From the NCBI GenBank assembly GCA_033977485.1, contig CM066982.1:32280218-32344217 (forward strand): 64,000 nucleotides of DNA, read 5' to 3'. Source of the DNA: Hydrangea macrophylla (lineage: Eukaryota > Streptophyta > Magnoliopsida > Cornales > Hydrangeaceae). Shown here piece by piece: positions 1 through 11,775 of the stretch; the first letter of the stretch is position 1, and each line of letters starts with the position of its first letter. The position numbers and the translations under genes are program-made. Below the pieces are notes generated by a model. It ran no database searches and was not told the DNA's origin. It worked only from the letters and a program-made list of their open reading frames with translations.

Positions 1-505
1 AGTAAGCCCGGTCGTTCTTTCCAGATGGACCCACATGGGCGCGCCCCCAGTAGGCGTGGTTGCTTGGTCAACAAGCCTCCAAGCAGTTTCCTAGCCCAGT
101 TAGAAGACTAGATGAAGGGAGCAAGCAGTTTCCTAAACTACTTAGGGAACATCCCTAGATTCATGTAAATCAGGCTGTAAATAGATTAGGCTTCCTAATC
201 TACAAACTTACCATGTACGGGTGGTCTCTTGCTCCTATAAAAGAGGCCGCTCACCCTCATTAAAGGGGAGGACATTCGATCAAAAAGAATAGCGTATAAT
301 TCTTACTCATATGCATAAACTCAGTCGGTTTTTACTGGTAGTGTCACCCAACTATTGGCTCACCAGGCCCGCCGGTGATCTACTAGTGAAGCGCACTGAC
401 GCAACCGTGGACGTAGGTCACCTCGTTAATGGGACCAAACCACATATAAGCTTTTGTGTCCCATATCTCTCTTTTAATCTCTCTTACCAATTTTCAGCAT
501 CATCA
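1..505 (+). mobile_element. Partial LTR, plus-sense, same family as the gag-only element at 28342-31926
   Basis: The segment runs from the window edge to a CA end (catcatca) at 505. Read in reverse complement it shares long blocks with the LTRs at 28342-28838 and 31429-31926: the 'gcccgccggtgatct' block, the 'gtggacgtaggt' block, the TATA region and the terminal 'ttaccaatttt..gcatcatca'. It therefore lies in the opposite orientation to those copies. It abuts the middle of a minus-strand gag reading frame at 506, so it inserted into that element. Its other end and target duplication are outside the window, so I cannot say whether it is a solo LTR or the end of a full element. Confidence 0.75.
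235..243 (+). promoter_or_regulatory. TATA box of the plus-sense LTR
   Basis: CTATAAAAG sits inside the LTR at the place where the related LTRs carry the same motif on the other strand (31717-31725 and 28630-28638). By family knowledge this would set the U3/R boundary about 30 bp downstream. Function is inferred from motif and position only. Confidence 0.5.
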
Positions 506-1030
506 CCAGGATAGAGCTGCCCCAGTGAAAGTTTGCTGAAATAGCATGGCCATCATAGTCGGATTTAAGCCATTTGGTTGAAATGCCCTGATGCACATCC
601 TCACATGGTTTCTAGGGTTACCAGAACCATCAAAATTATCAATCTCAGGCATCTTGAAACCAACGGGTAGTTTTTCTTGGGTGCCCTCAAACAATCCCTC
701 TAACTCTAGCAGATAACTGTCAACCCCATTGAATTTGCAGACGACTTTTTCTAACTTTTCCACTTTTTGTTTCATCTCGGCACACTCTTTCTCAACTTTT
801 TCTGCCTTTTCTCTTTCTACCCTGGTTACATCAACTCTTTGGACTTCCGGGTCATCAAACCAATCCTCTTCCCTTACAGGGGGAGGGGGATCAACAACTT
901 GTGGGTTAATTACCGGTGGTTTCCGTGCCATTGTTTCTATCATGGTCATCATCCTATTCATCTGCCTTGCCTGTTGTTCCACAATAGCCCTTAACTCTGC
1001 TATCTCTCTCGTGTTTGTCTCTTGTGCCAT
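506..1030 (-). pseudogene. gag: Truncated gag of a Tat/Ogre-like Ty3/gypsy element
   Basis: The 175 codons begin at an ATG (1030) and are open until sequence homology ends at the LTR junction at 505. The N-terminus has a short Q/R/M-rich helix, then a proline run (PPPP near residue 50), then a K/E-rich predicted coiled coil (about residues 70-95). From about residue 125 comes a capsid-like start with KMPEIDNFDGSGNPRNHVRM and FTGAALSW, the usual opening of plant Retrotrans_gag domains. The rest of capsid, the zinc knuckle and all of pol are missing. Gag would package element RNA in cytoplasmic particles; this fragment cannot. Its leader, primer-binding site and 5' LTR follow at higher coordinates in the right order. 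Assignment to Tat/Ogre rests on the gag opening and the primer-binding site type. Confidence 0.7.
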
Positions 1031-2329
1031 CTCTCTTCTTATTAACCTTGTAGTAGAATCTCTGACCCAAACTGTGTTTGATGTTGGTTCTATCTTTCAT
1101 TCCTTTACTTAATTTTCAAAAAAATAAATTTCCTTTATTTTTATCATTCATTTGTATATGCTTTAAGAAATTTTTCATGAAATGGCCCATATGTCACACG
1201 GATACAGTGCATGTGTGCGTGTGTGCCTATTCTATATGCCAAGGAAAAGAAAATCCTAATCTTAACACAAACATATAAGCACATAAAATCCTCACCCATG
1301 TCAAATGCGCCAATTTCACCTTTCATTGCTATCCTCACTACTCTTTCAAAGGTCGGGTATTAAAAATTTTTGAAATTCATTTGAAAAGCATTTCTTTAGA
1401 TGATGAAATTTTTCAAAAAATAATTCTCAAGAATTTTGAATCTTTTATTTGAAATGAGGATGTAAAAACATTTCTCAATAAAGATGATTGGATTGCAATT
1501 TTGCTTTGAAATTCATTTGAAAAGCATTTCTCCAAAAACAATTCCAAAAATTTTTTAATCTTTTTTTTTTAAGATGATCATGTAAAAATATACTTTAACA
1601 AAGATTTGTTTGGGGCTTTAATCAAAAAGTGAACTTCAAAGATTTTGAAAGAGTGATTGAAACTTTAGAATAAAGATGACAAAAATTCATTTGCTTACAA
1701 AGATGGATTTAAAATTCTTTGGGTAGAAGGATCATATGATTGGATTATCACTGTACTTTTCATGAATTTGGATGCATACAAGGTCAATGATGCTTAGTTA
1801 ACAGGATATAAGAAATGTAATCTTATAATCAAGGTTTAGCATGTTCTCAAATGTCATAGGATATGAAGAGGAATTGCTCAAAAGTGATTAAGAGGTTACA
1901 CATCTTTCATCAAGCAAGTATCGTCATCATCTCAAATAATCCCTTCTGGGCATAAAAAACTCCCTAGCACATAAATCCTAATCAAGAATTATTTTCCTAA
2001 GATTGAAAGGTTCTATGAATCTATTATGCAAAGGCTGGGTTTTGGTCAAATAAGGGACCCTTGACACACACGAGATAGGATGCTTCATATACCAACACAT
2101 GGTACGAGATCAAAGGTAATCACACAGTCCTATGATGGCTTGACCGACCGGGTTGCCCCGAGCCTCCAAGGTCATAGTTCCGTGCAATCGACTGGCGAGA
2201 CATGCAAGTACAATGCAACAAGCACACAAAAATTAATTAATTTGATTAAAAGGATGCTTACAAGTCTAATCCTCAAGTTAACCCAAAATCAGAAATTTTG
2301 GTCTGCGAAACCAGAGATTCTGGGTTCGA
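1031..2329 (-). other. Untranslated leader of the Tat/Ogre-like element
   Basis: No credible coding region on either strand. It lies between the gag start codon and the primer-binding site, as expected for the long leader of this lineage. It contains an imperfect duplication of about 140 bp: the motif 'gaaattcatttgaaaagcat' occurs near 1373 and again near 1509, with similar flanking AT-rich text. Short ORFs here have no recognisable protein features. Confidence 0.5.
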
Positions 2330-2347
2330 TCCCCAGTAGAGTTGCTA
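2330..2347 (-). promoter_or_regulatory. Primer-binding site of the Tat/Ogre-like element
   Basis: Three bases inside the LTR end, the plus strand reads ccccagtagagttgcta, continuing leftward into tgggttcgatccccag. That is the 3' part of a tRNA TPsiC arm and acceptor stem (GGTTCGATCCCC...). The minus strand is therefore complementary to a tRNA 3' end, as needed to prime minus-strand DNA synthesis. The form resembles the tRNA-Arg-type site known from Ogre elements; the exact tRNA is not proven here. Confidence 0.6.
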
Positions 2348-3163
2348 GATTGTGGATACCGGTATTTGGGCCCACTTTTAATTTTAAAACAATTCTTTCA
2401 AATTTCAAATACAAAGAGTCACCACTTAATTTTTAAGGGAAATTAAGAAACCATTTTAAAAGCAAACCGATCTATTGCGACAAAGATAAACTGGGTCCGG
2501 GGATTATGGATTGAAAGGGGAAGGAGCCCGGCGGACTAAAACATCCCCTCTCATCCTATCTCGTGATAGGCCTCTACTCAACATCCTTTTTAATCGAATT
2601 ATTAATCTAAGCATGCCCTCAACTAATACATATGTATATATAAATTACAAAAGCATGTCAAAAAGGGTGCAAGATTGCTATCGATAAAATAGTATCCAAA
2701 ACCATGTAATTCAACTAGAAAGCAATATGATATGCAATAGGGAATTAGAGAACTTACATGGGATCCCGTCGCGAATATTAAACGTGTGATGAATGCAAGA
2801 AAATAAAACCTAAGAAAAGGTCTCTAATCACATATACACATAAAGAAAGACCTAATCTAAGGTGTCGCACATGAAGTCAAAAATCAATAAAATCAAAGAA
2901 TAAAATAAACTAGAGTGGAGTCAAGAAATGGTACCTTGAAAGCGCTACAAAACAAAGATTAGTCCACATGCTTGGAATAATATATAATATCAATTCCTAA
3001 ATAACACATCCAAAGTTCTAGCTTAAATCTATCAAGCATAGAAATGGTTGACATAATTATGAATTCTTTATAAGTAGTTGGAAATACAACCTCCATAGAT
3101 ATACAAGTCTCAACTAGGAGCCAATGCAATGTCCATATGGAGATGGTGTAATCCCAACATGAT

Positions 3164-4461
3164 TGATCGGGAGAGAACAAATCTTATTTATACGCCTTAA
3201 CACGCGTTTGTTAGTACCTTTTTATCCTATTTTTGTATGCTTTTACTTTATTTTCTATTTTCTGACAGGATTTGGAAGAAATCAAGTATACCAGGCTAAA
3301 CAGGGTGAAAAAGTACAAAGAAAGAAGCTGAAAGAAACCAATCGCGCGCGCGACCCACTCGCGTGAAGATCCCGAAATCACTCGCGCGAGGTCCCAATAT
3401 CGCACTCGCACGGCCCGCGCGCGCGACCTATGCAAAAATGGAACTTGCGTATTTCACTCTACTGATGATTCCTACGTGAACGAAACTGCCTAATTACGTC
3501 TGGAAAGCTAAATACAGCAGTTTTAGTGCGAATTGGATTAGGAAAGCTTCCAAAATATGTTATAAATCTATAAATACCCTATTTTACTTCAATTTAGGGG
3601 TTGGCAATTGTTATACACACAATATACAACCATACTTTCAGTCACTGAAGGGGGGAAGCAAGAAGAAGAAGAAGAAGAAGAAGACCAAGGGTTCCCATGG
3701 CCTCCTCCATCAACTACTTGCCATCTACCAAGATCTAGGGTTTCAATGAAACCCTAGCCAAGTAATAGGGTGTATTTTATGTTTTTATTTTAGTTTTATT
3801 GTGTATGGATGACAGTTACATGTTCCAAGGATTTTTATAATAAATCGTGCTTTTATTAGTAAATCGTTACTTTCAAAGTTTACTCTTGTCTTAGATCTAT
3901 TTTGACTGTGATGTGCTCAATGATCTATATTTGCTGTGCTTGTATAGATTGTTTACATGTAATGGTGCTTAAATTAAATTGTGCTATCAAGTATCCGAAT
4001 AGTCCATGCCTAGATTAGACGGATTATACCACAACCCTAGTTTAGTGTGGGATAATTCGTGCTAACCGAAGATTGATTATGTTGGTGCTTGAACCATAGT
4101 TATTTTCTTGACGGAGGAATTGGGCTTGTAGCTACAATTCTCCATTATCATCCAACTTAATACGCTAAAGTAATTCGTAAATACCCTTATTATGAAGCTA
4201 GTGGTGGATTTGCAATCCTAGGTTCCTTAAACTTATTATAAAAATAAATGTTTAATTGCTTTCATAATTTAGATTTACTTTTATTGTTCTTGGTTTAATT
4301 AAAATCAAATCAAAATATGTTTTTCTTAATTAATTAGATTTAGGTTTTAAAATTAAAGCACTGTAGTATTTCAATCTCTGTGGGTTCGACTTTTAATTTC
4401 ACTGCTACAAATCTTTAGAAAAGTAAAGTACACTTTTCATATCTTGATTTTGACAACATCA
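3164..4461 (+). mobile_element. Solo LTR nested in the long LTR, TSD atgat
   Basis: A 1298-bp TG...CA segment (TGATCGGGAG ... GACAACATCA) is flanked on both sides by atgat (3159-3163 and 4462-4466). It has a GC-rich CGCGCGCG tract near 3343-3430, a TATA-like CTATAAATAC at 3568-3577, a GAA microsatellite near 3660 and no long ORF. No primer-binding site or coding sequence adjoins it, so it fits a solo LTR left by LTR-LTR recombination. Its lineage is not clear; the TATA box suggests plus orientation. Confidence 0.8.
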
Positions 4462-5379
4462 ATGATCATAAAGAATCCATAGTTATGTTCAACTAGGTAC
4501 AATTTAAATGCAACCTTAAGCTAAAGATTAATCCTAATCGTAAACATCAACATATATGGATAGATGCATGGATATAAACATGAATGAGCGATGAATTATT
4601 CATTAATTTGGAACATTTATCCACTGGATTTAAGCTTAATTATCTTTGTTTAAAACATGTTTTGAGTCCTAAGACACTAGGGGGCCATTAGATCAAAGTT
4701 TAACAAGATCTACCAAAATTGTGATTGATGTATAAAAATTACAGAGACCAGACCAGACTTTCAAAAATCGAAATAAAATAATTTCAACGGTTGGATCTTA
4801 ATGATTTTTTAGTATGTTATACCTCTATGAGTCTCGTTTCTAACCCAAATTAGAAAATCAAAGATCCAACGGTTGAATCTCTAGGAATGGGAAAAAATCT
4901 AGACAGCACCCAGGAATCTACAACTCTCTGTCCAGAGTTTTTGTATGATTTTCTAAAAATAGAAAAACAATTAGAAACACTTTGATCTTTTTAGGATATC
5001 TTAGTAACACATTTAACTACTTAGAAAATTTTATTTAAGGTCAAGAAAACTTGGTTAAAGCTCTGATTTATTCCTTTTAAAATGAACCTACTGTTCTGAA
5101 ATTTTGGACAGAGAGCAACATACTCACAAATCATGAAGTCTAACTATCCTAAGTATAAGATTTCATCAACACAAAAGTTCGAATGATGCATATATGAGTT
5201 ATGAACATTGTCCAATTGGCCTCACTCAATTCTCATGGACCATGATTTAATTAAAAATCCTTGATCTCAGTGAGTTCATGAGTTCACTGCACCATTAATG
5301 AATTAGTGTTCATGATTTTGAACAAACTTGAACACCACCTAGTTCCTCTCCCAAATACATGGTCCTTGAGGGGTATAGG

Positions 5380-8300
5380 TGTGGACACGTGGAATCCCGC
5401 GTCTTTTTTGTTTTAAACTGTTTTGAAAAGGGAAAAGAAATGGAAAAGAAGGGTTTGTTGAAAACAGATACAGAGTCGCCACTTGGTCTTTAAGGAACCA
5501 AGAAACCTAATTTGACTCACCCAAATGGATAAAGGCCACTGGCCCTTCATAACCAAAGAACTTGGTTCGGGGTTTTGGTACGAGAGAGGAAGGAGCCTTT
5601 ATCACAGCTAAAACACCCTCAACTCGCCCCGTCTCTCGACGGGCCTCAATTCGCATCCAAATAATCATCTTTTACTATGTTTGGTTTGATAATTAATACT
5701 ATGATAGTATATTACATAACACAAGAATTTTGAAAGGGAAGATCGAAAGATAAGATATCATTCAAAAGATCTAAGCCAAGTATCACACAATGTAAAGGTG
5801 AAAGATCACACAAACAAACTTAGGAAAAGCCGTCTAATCACATATCAAGTAATCATGTTTTCCTAATCTAAAGGGGACATGAGTTGTTCTCGAAACAAAT
5901 AATCAAATAAATCAAAATATGCTTAGCAAACTAGAATGATGCTTGCTAATCTTTGGGAAAAGAAGACCTCTCAATCCCCGGGACGGATGAGAAAGGATGA
6001 TTAGATCGGGGGGGAAGCATGGACGTGTGATCAAGTTCATTCCTTATAATCTTCTTAGATTAGGAGTCACAAAAGCTCCAAAGCTTGCATGTATGCAATG
6101 TATGATCCTAAAATGTGCAAATGTTGTAGTGTGTTTTGTGTTCATGGATTCCTAGAATGACTTAGAAGTCTAGAATGTGTATGAATGAATGAAGGAGATC
6201 ATCATAGAATATGTACAAATGTAGTATGAACTACTTTCTAAGACATGAGCTAATTTGGAGTGCATGTAAGCATCAAATCAAATGATGGAAGTAAAAGTAT
6301 GCTTGCTGTGAATAGTGGACAGAATAGCAGCATGATATTTTAGAAATTGAAACGAAGGGTTAGGAATGTTTTAAATGCATGATTTGTTATGGAGATCTTC
6401 CTTATTGTGTCTAGAACATAACCCAAAAAGCCAATCTTTAATATCTATCACAGATTGAGAGAAATCATATAGACAATAGAGGTTATTCAGAAATAGAGTC
6501 TGTATGGTCGACTGAAATATTAAAAAATTTTAGAAAATGAAAACAAAAGATCTAGAGACCCATATTATACAGAAAGTTCCCTAAGACATTGAAGTTTAAG
6601 GGAAAAATAAGGTGGGATAACTCGTTTTGGAAACGTTTTCTATAAAAATAAGTTGAAAGCCAACCTAGCTGCTGTGACAGCAGAGGCAGAATGTTTGGAA
6701 GGAATGTTTGGACAAAAATGGACCCCTTTCAAGTGTTTCCAAGCCAAGCCAAAAATCATGGGTGTTCTATAATGTGTTAGGAAGACTTTACAAGTGGTCT
6801 TTCATTCATATATTGAGTATTGAACTCAAAATAATTTTTTGAAGTTAAATGATTCACTGTTTTGAAGGTTTTGAGAAAACAAGGTTTGTTTCTTGAAATC
6901 AAGATGAGGGGTTTAAGAGGGGGTGTTGAAAAGGGGGTTTTGAAAACATATTTTCAATACTTAATGAAGATTATAACCACTTAAAATGTCAACATTTGAC
7001 TCACATCAAGAACCTCGAAGATTATTGGAAAGTATTGTTTCCATTTTAAAGACAACTTCATGAATACATAGGAATGTATTGAAGTTGAAAATCATCATCT
7101 ATCAAACATGTTTTTGAGGTCAACAGCTACTATCCATAAGGATTCACTCACCTCAACTTCATGTCATCATCTAGATGATGATAGACTAGTAAGTAAATAA
7201 AGAAAAATTAAAAGAAATGAGGTAAGAAGAGATGAACATATATATAAACAAGCAAGTAAATAGCAATCAATAGATGATAATCAATGTGATATTGGACTTG
7301 TAGCTTGGTGTTTCACTCATATGTGGTGACATTGGACATAGAAGTAGCTTCCTCTCTCTAAAATGGTGGTTGGGTGTATAGAATATGAAGTAAATGGAAG
7401 TAATGAAGTAAAAACAAAGTTTAGAACTCACTCTTTTGTTTGGAAATCAAAGAAGGAAGCTTCTTTTCTCTCTATTCTAACCTTATCTCTACAACTTTCT
7501 CTCCAAAACTTTTCAAAACTTGCATTTGACACCCCCAAAATGAGAAGTCATGGGGGGTCTATATAGGCCAATTTGGGGTGATTTTGGGATTTTAAAAGTA
7601 CTCACATTGGTCCCAAACATCTGTGAACATAGAACTACGTCGTTTTGGTTTTTAATTAACCAAAATGAACCCCCAAAAGAAATTACAAAAATATACCATT
7701 CTGGGGGAGAGTGCCGCAGCGGCACTGGGCCTGTGCCATGGTGGCAGTGGGCCAGTGCCGCGGCGGCACTGCTCCTCATTCGTCCAGATAATCCTTTTTA
7801 GGCCCCCAAAGGTTCCAGTATTCACAAAAAGGCCTATTTCGTCCAAAATTCACAGAAAATGCATACGAACTACAAATTGAGGTAGTGATATACCGTTGGA
7901 AAGCTAATGGAGTCTATTTTACATAAAAATAGTTCGGAGATAGGTCACTTTGAAAAGTTTTGCGATAATCATGATAAAAGCCGATTTAATCACCTTTTTC
8001 GCCTTCGGAAATTCATAATAAATTCGTTTGAAATCCAAAAATTATGTGCGATATACAGTCGGAAAGCTATTGACCTCTAGTATCTATAAAAAAATATTTG
8101 AAAAATGATACAGTGCTCTAGTTTTAAAGTCAACTTATGGTCAAACTGGTCAAGTTTGGGATTCCCAAGAAGTTCTGGGAACCTATGGGAGCTCCCAGGA
8201 GTTGACTTTTTGTTCGATTTTATTTTAAAACTCATTTTAATGCTTTCCACATGATCCAGAATGATTTCGGAACTTTTTTGGTGAATTTGGACGATTTTGG

Positions 8301-8633
8301 TCAAACATTGGTCAAACTTGGTCAAACCTTGGCCAAACTGGTCAACGGGGACTTTCTGGAACTTCCGGGACTTCCGGGGTCTCTGGGGGCCGACGATTTC
8401 ATCCGGTCTTGCTTTAGAACTCATTTTATTATTTTTCTTACGACGTAGCGCGTTTCTAGAACATTTGGTCCGAATCTGGGAGCGTTCGGGCTTTCAGGGG
8501 TATTTTGGTCATTCTGAGCATTTTGAGAGATAGAACTAACTTCCAGGAGTCCTTTTTGAGTCTTTTCGATCATTATGATCCACCAAGCTATGGGTCTCCT
8601 AAATCTGATAGCCGACAGAATGGGGTGTCTACA
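5380..8633 (-). mobile_element. Solo LTR of the Tat/Ogre-like family, TSD atagg
   Basis: The 3254-bp segment starts TGTGGACACG and ends GGGGTGTCTACA. It is flanked by perfect direct repeats atagg (5375-5379 and 8634-8638). It is the same family as the LTR that surrounds it and as 27990-33052. No internal element sequence remains, so it is a solo LTR. ORFs of 60-115 codons inside it (about 7360-8530) overlap each other on both strands and carry no domain features; I treat them as chance. The block near 7700-7780 has short repeated GTGCCGCGGCGGCAC-like palindromes. Confidence 0.85.
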
Positions 8634-10014
8634 ATAGGTTCATTTTATTATTTCTCCTACCAAGTTAATGGTCATTGGAGACTTAAGCAAGGCCAAACTC
8701 ATATGAACCTTCAGAGGACATAAAGAGGCCCCTTTGAGATTCTCAAGTTGAAGGCTCCAAGTCATGGATTAAGACTTTGAATCCATTCAAACTTGTGTGG
8801 GTACAATTATGATCAAATAAATCCTCACATAAATCATAAGATTATGGGAGACTAAGAGATCATTCTTAAGGAAACCTCTTGAGATATAGATCTCATAGAT
8901 TTCCAAAAGAAGTATTGTCAAGAATGAAGCAAAATTAAAATTTATTTGAGAAAGTCCAAAATTAACAAGATCTCCTTATGAACTAGTTTTATTTTAAACC
9001 CAATGCTTATTTAGATCCACACTAATGAACTACCATGAGATTCAATCACAAATTCTAAGGGGTGTGTGATGAAATGAGGTAAGAAGAGAGGTTTTGAAAA
9101 TGTGTAAAGATCCTAGGACTATGAATTTGTGATTGAACTTGCTTAATTCTAAATAAGATTGGAAGGTTACCTCTATAACCTCAGGGATTTCTTTTTGTTC
9201 TTGTGAAGATCTTCCAATTTCTTCAATCTCTTCTTCCATTCTTCAAATTCTTCAAAGAATTTCTTCAAAAATCTCTTGTTTTCTCTCAATTCTCTCTCTA
9301 TTATATGTATATTTCTTGTATATATCAAAATGATTCAAAAGTTTTCCATAATGGAGATGAAGGCTTGTTTATATAGACCCTCTCTCTCCAGGGTTAATTG
9401 GGTAATTTCAAGTGAAAACCCATGTGCAATAATATTCCATACGTATTTAAAGAAAACAGTCTGTTACAGCGAGCGGCACTCACTGAGTGTCGCTCTGAGT
9501 GCCGTCGCTTATGCCGCGTGTCGCAGAAAGCGTATTATCCCCTTATTTTTCATGTTTCAAATTATATGCTAGGTAGATTATGTTTTTACTTTATAAAATA
9601 TATTTCATATATTTTACTTTATTATATTTTTCTTCTTCTTTTTCTATTTTTTCTTTTTTTTTTCAAAAATTCTTTTCTTTTCTTTTTTTGGAATTTCTCT
9701 TCTCTTTTTTTCTTTTCCTTCATTTTCTTCTTTTTCTTCAAAATTCTAATACATATATGTATATATATATGTATAATAATTAATTTAGAAATTGTCTTTT
9801 GGACTGTTCTTTTCTCATACGTATTTCATATTCAGGTTTTTCTTAATCACCTGACTTCCCTCTTTCTCTCAATTTTGAAAACTTAGCTTTGAAGAATCTT
9901 TGTAGGACTTGAATTCTTTGAAAAATCTTCAAAATTCATTGGTCATTGTCATCATTGGTCTTCAAAGGTAACCACCCTTGAATTCGACGGTCGGTCAAAA
10001 TTGGGGTGTCTACA

Positions 10015-10660
10015 GGTGAGTCGTCTCTTTTATAGATGCAAGAGACACACTCATGCAAGAAAACTAATACAGATAAGGTAATACAATCAGATTAGGTTTG
10101 ATTGACACAAATCATGCTAGTTTCCTAATGGGATTAAACTGTTTAGACATTCCATAAGTCTTCTTGTTGACGTAGGAAACTGCCTGGGAGGTTTTGGATC
10201 ACGTCCACAGCGCTGGATGAACTGTGCTCAAGATGAGCCAAGTTTAGGCAACATACCTGACCTGTCGGTTGATAAACTAGTAGGGAACCATGGACCATTC
10301 ATTGGAGATACGGTGATCCACTCCTTGCTAACCTAGTGTTCCTTGACATAGTCACAGATCTATACTTCCATTCATTGAATATTTCTAGTTGTATTAGCTG
10401 CCCCCCATTTCCAAAGCTAAATTGATGCTTCATCAAATGAGGGTTGGAAATTTGTAGTGCTCGGGAGAACTGCTCGAGATCGGACTGATCGCTTTTAAGA
10501 GCATATCATAGATTGTCCGATCTATCTTAGGACTACTTGGTCCAGCTCACCGCTTTTAAGAGCATATGCACAGCTCACCGCTTTTAAGAGCATATCATGA
10601 CCAAACGTCCGTCCACGTACCATTCTCAGAACTTACCAAACCTACTTAAGTTATTCTAAT
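10015..10660 (-). mobile_element. Fragment of a gag-only-family element: LTR part, polypurine tract and internal end
   Basis: 10015-10396 matches the inner half of the 28342-28838 LTR (gtctcttttatagatgcaag, then 'gtttcctaat' and 'gtcttctt' blocks). The expected CA end has become TA at 10396. It is followed by gctgccccccatttcc (10397-10412), identical to the polypurine-tract complement of the intact element. Beyond it lies internal sequence with a triplicated 'accgcttttaagagcatat' motif (about 10485-10590). The Tat/Ogre-like element inserted at 10014 split this LTR; the remainder should lie left of the window. Confidence 0.65.
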
Positions 10661-10904
10661 GTCGACACATGACAATTCCCAATGTGGCCTGGCTACTCGG
10701 ATTAAAAGAAAAATGGCTATCGAACTCATACATGAACCGCATAATATCTCACGTCATTTCATTAACCCATTATTCTTAATCATACTTATACGTGTTTTAC
10801 ATTATCCCCTGATCAACCCAGAATCGCATAACGGAAGTTCGAAACGAGAATCGAACAATCGAACCTCTTATAAAATGAACAGGCAAAAGAATCCATGTTC
10901 TGCT

Positions 10905-11432
10905 CATACCAATCGATTGGTATAAAGTCTAGTCGATTGGGATAAAAACTATAACAATCAATTGAGAATCATGGCAATCGATTGGGTCTGAAACAATGTC
11001 AATCGATTGCTAACATTGGCAATCGATTTGGATGTCAATCGATTGGAATTCTATCCAATCAATTGGGTCCAGATTGATGGCAATCGATTGGTAATTATGC
11101 CAATTGGCACTTCGTCTTTACCAGCAGATTGTAAAAACAGCATATATAAACGTGAAAACCATTCATTTAACACATCTAAACTTCATAAAAACTTGTATAT
11201 ACATCCAATAAAGGGACCAAGTGAGTTACAAATTCACCAAAGGTGTGTTTGGCTTGTATGAGTTTAAAACTCAAGCTTCCTCTCTCTTCTTTTCTTTATC
11301 TTCTCCTCTGTCTACCTCCTCTGCCTCTCCTTCTCTTCTTCTTTTCTTTCTTTTCTTCTTCTTCTCTTCTTCTCCTCTACTATGAGAGTGTGTATGTGAG
11401 GTGTATATAGATATAGATATATATAACACATG

Positions 11433-11472
<40 letters not shown>

Positions 11473-11775
11473 ATCTAAAAACTGGCCTAAGGCCATATAC
11501 ATTCTCATATATATAGAGAAACAAGAGTGCCACACGTTTAAATCTTAATGAAAGAAGAAAGCTTGTCTCAGCTTATGCCAATCGATTGTTATAGATGGCA
11601 ATCGATTGGTAACAGATATTTGAAGTAAATCGATTGGTGTACATAACAATCGATTGAGATGTTGCCACATCATAACATTTAGTCAGTAGAATGGCAATCG
11701 ATTAGGAATAAGGCAATCGATTGGTATCCCAAAAGCGTCAATCGATTGGGCACAAAGTCAATCGATTGGTATCCA
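10905..11775. repeat. Two clusters of CAATCGATTG palindromes
   Basis: The self-complementary 10-mer CAATCGATTG or a one-base variant recurs about every 20-30 bp at 10910-11105 and again at 11575-11770. About twelve copies are perfect or near-perfect, plus several decayed ones (e.g. caatcaattg). The two clusters are separated by CT-rich and AT-rich microsatellite DNA. No coding frame is convincing. The arrangement recalls the TTCGATCGATCGAA palindromes of the Athila-type LTRs elsewhere in the window, but the flanks do not match those LTRs. Confidence 0.7.
11438..11469. repeat. (CT)n microsatellite
   Basis: About 16 uninterrupted CT units. The ORF seen on the opposite strand (a run of Arg-Glu) is an artefact of this repeat. 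Confidence 0.9.

Larger units (their letters stand above)
2351..10014 (-). mobile_element. 5' LTR of the Tat/Ogre-like element, interrupted by two solo LTRs
   Basis: The plus strand starts TGTGGATACC at 2351 and ends GGGGTGTCTACA at 10014, giving the terminal inverted motif TGTRGAYAC. After removing the nested solo LTRs (3164-4461 and 5380-8633) and their duplications about 3.1 kb remains. That matches the 3254-bp relative at 5380-8633, which starts TGTGGACACG and ends GGGGTGTCTACA. Shared internal blocks include 'agagtc(g/a)ccactt', 'aaggagcc', and the 'ctaaaacaycc..tctcg' stretch. The primer-binding site at its left edge shows it is the 5' LTR of a minus-strand element. The outer junction at 10015 falls inside an LTR of the gag-only family, which was the insertion target. 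Confidence 0.75.

Noticed and set aside
2316..2347. tRNA gene suggested by GGTTCGATCCCC
   Set aside because: Only the TPsiC arm and acceptor part is present, directly beside an LTR end; it is a primer-binding site, not a tRNA gene.
7513..8533. Several 60-115-codon ORFs on both strands
   Set aside because: All lie within a solo LTR and overlap each other; no protein features.
9422..9886. Plus-strand ORF of 154 codons, very rich in Phe and Ile
   Set aside because: Low-complexity T-rich tract inside the Tat/Ogre-type LTR; no domain, overlapping ORFs in other frames.
11271..11471. Arg-Glu repeat ORF on the minus strand
   Set aside because: Produced by a (CT)n microsatellite and CTT-rich DNA.
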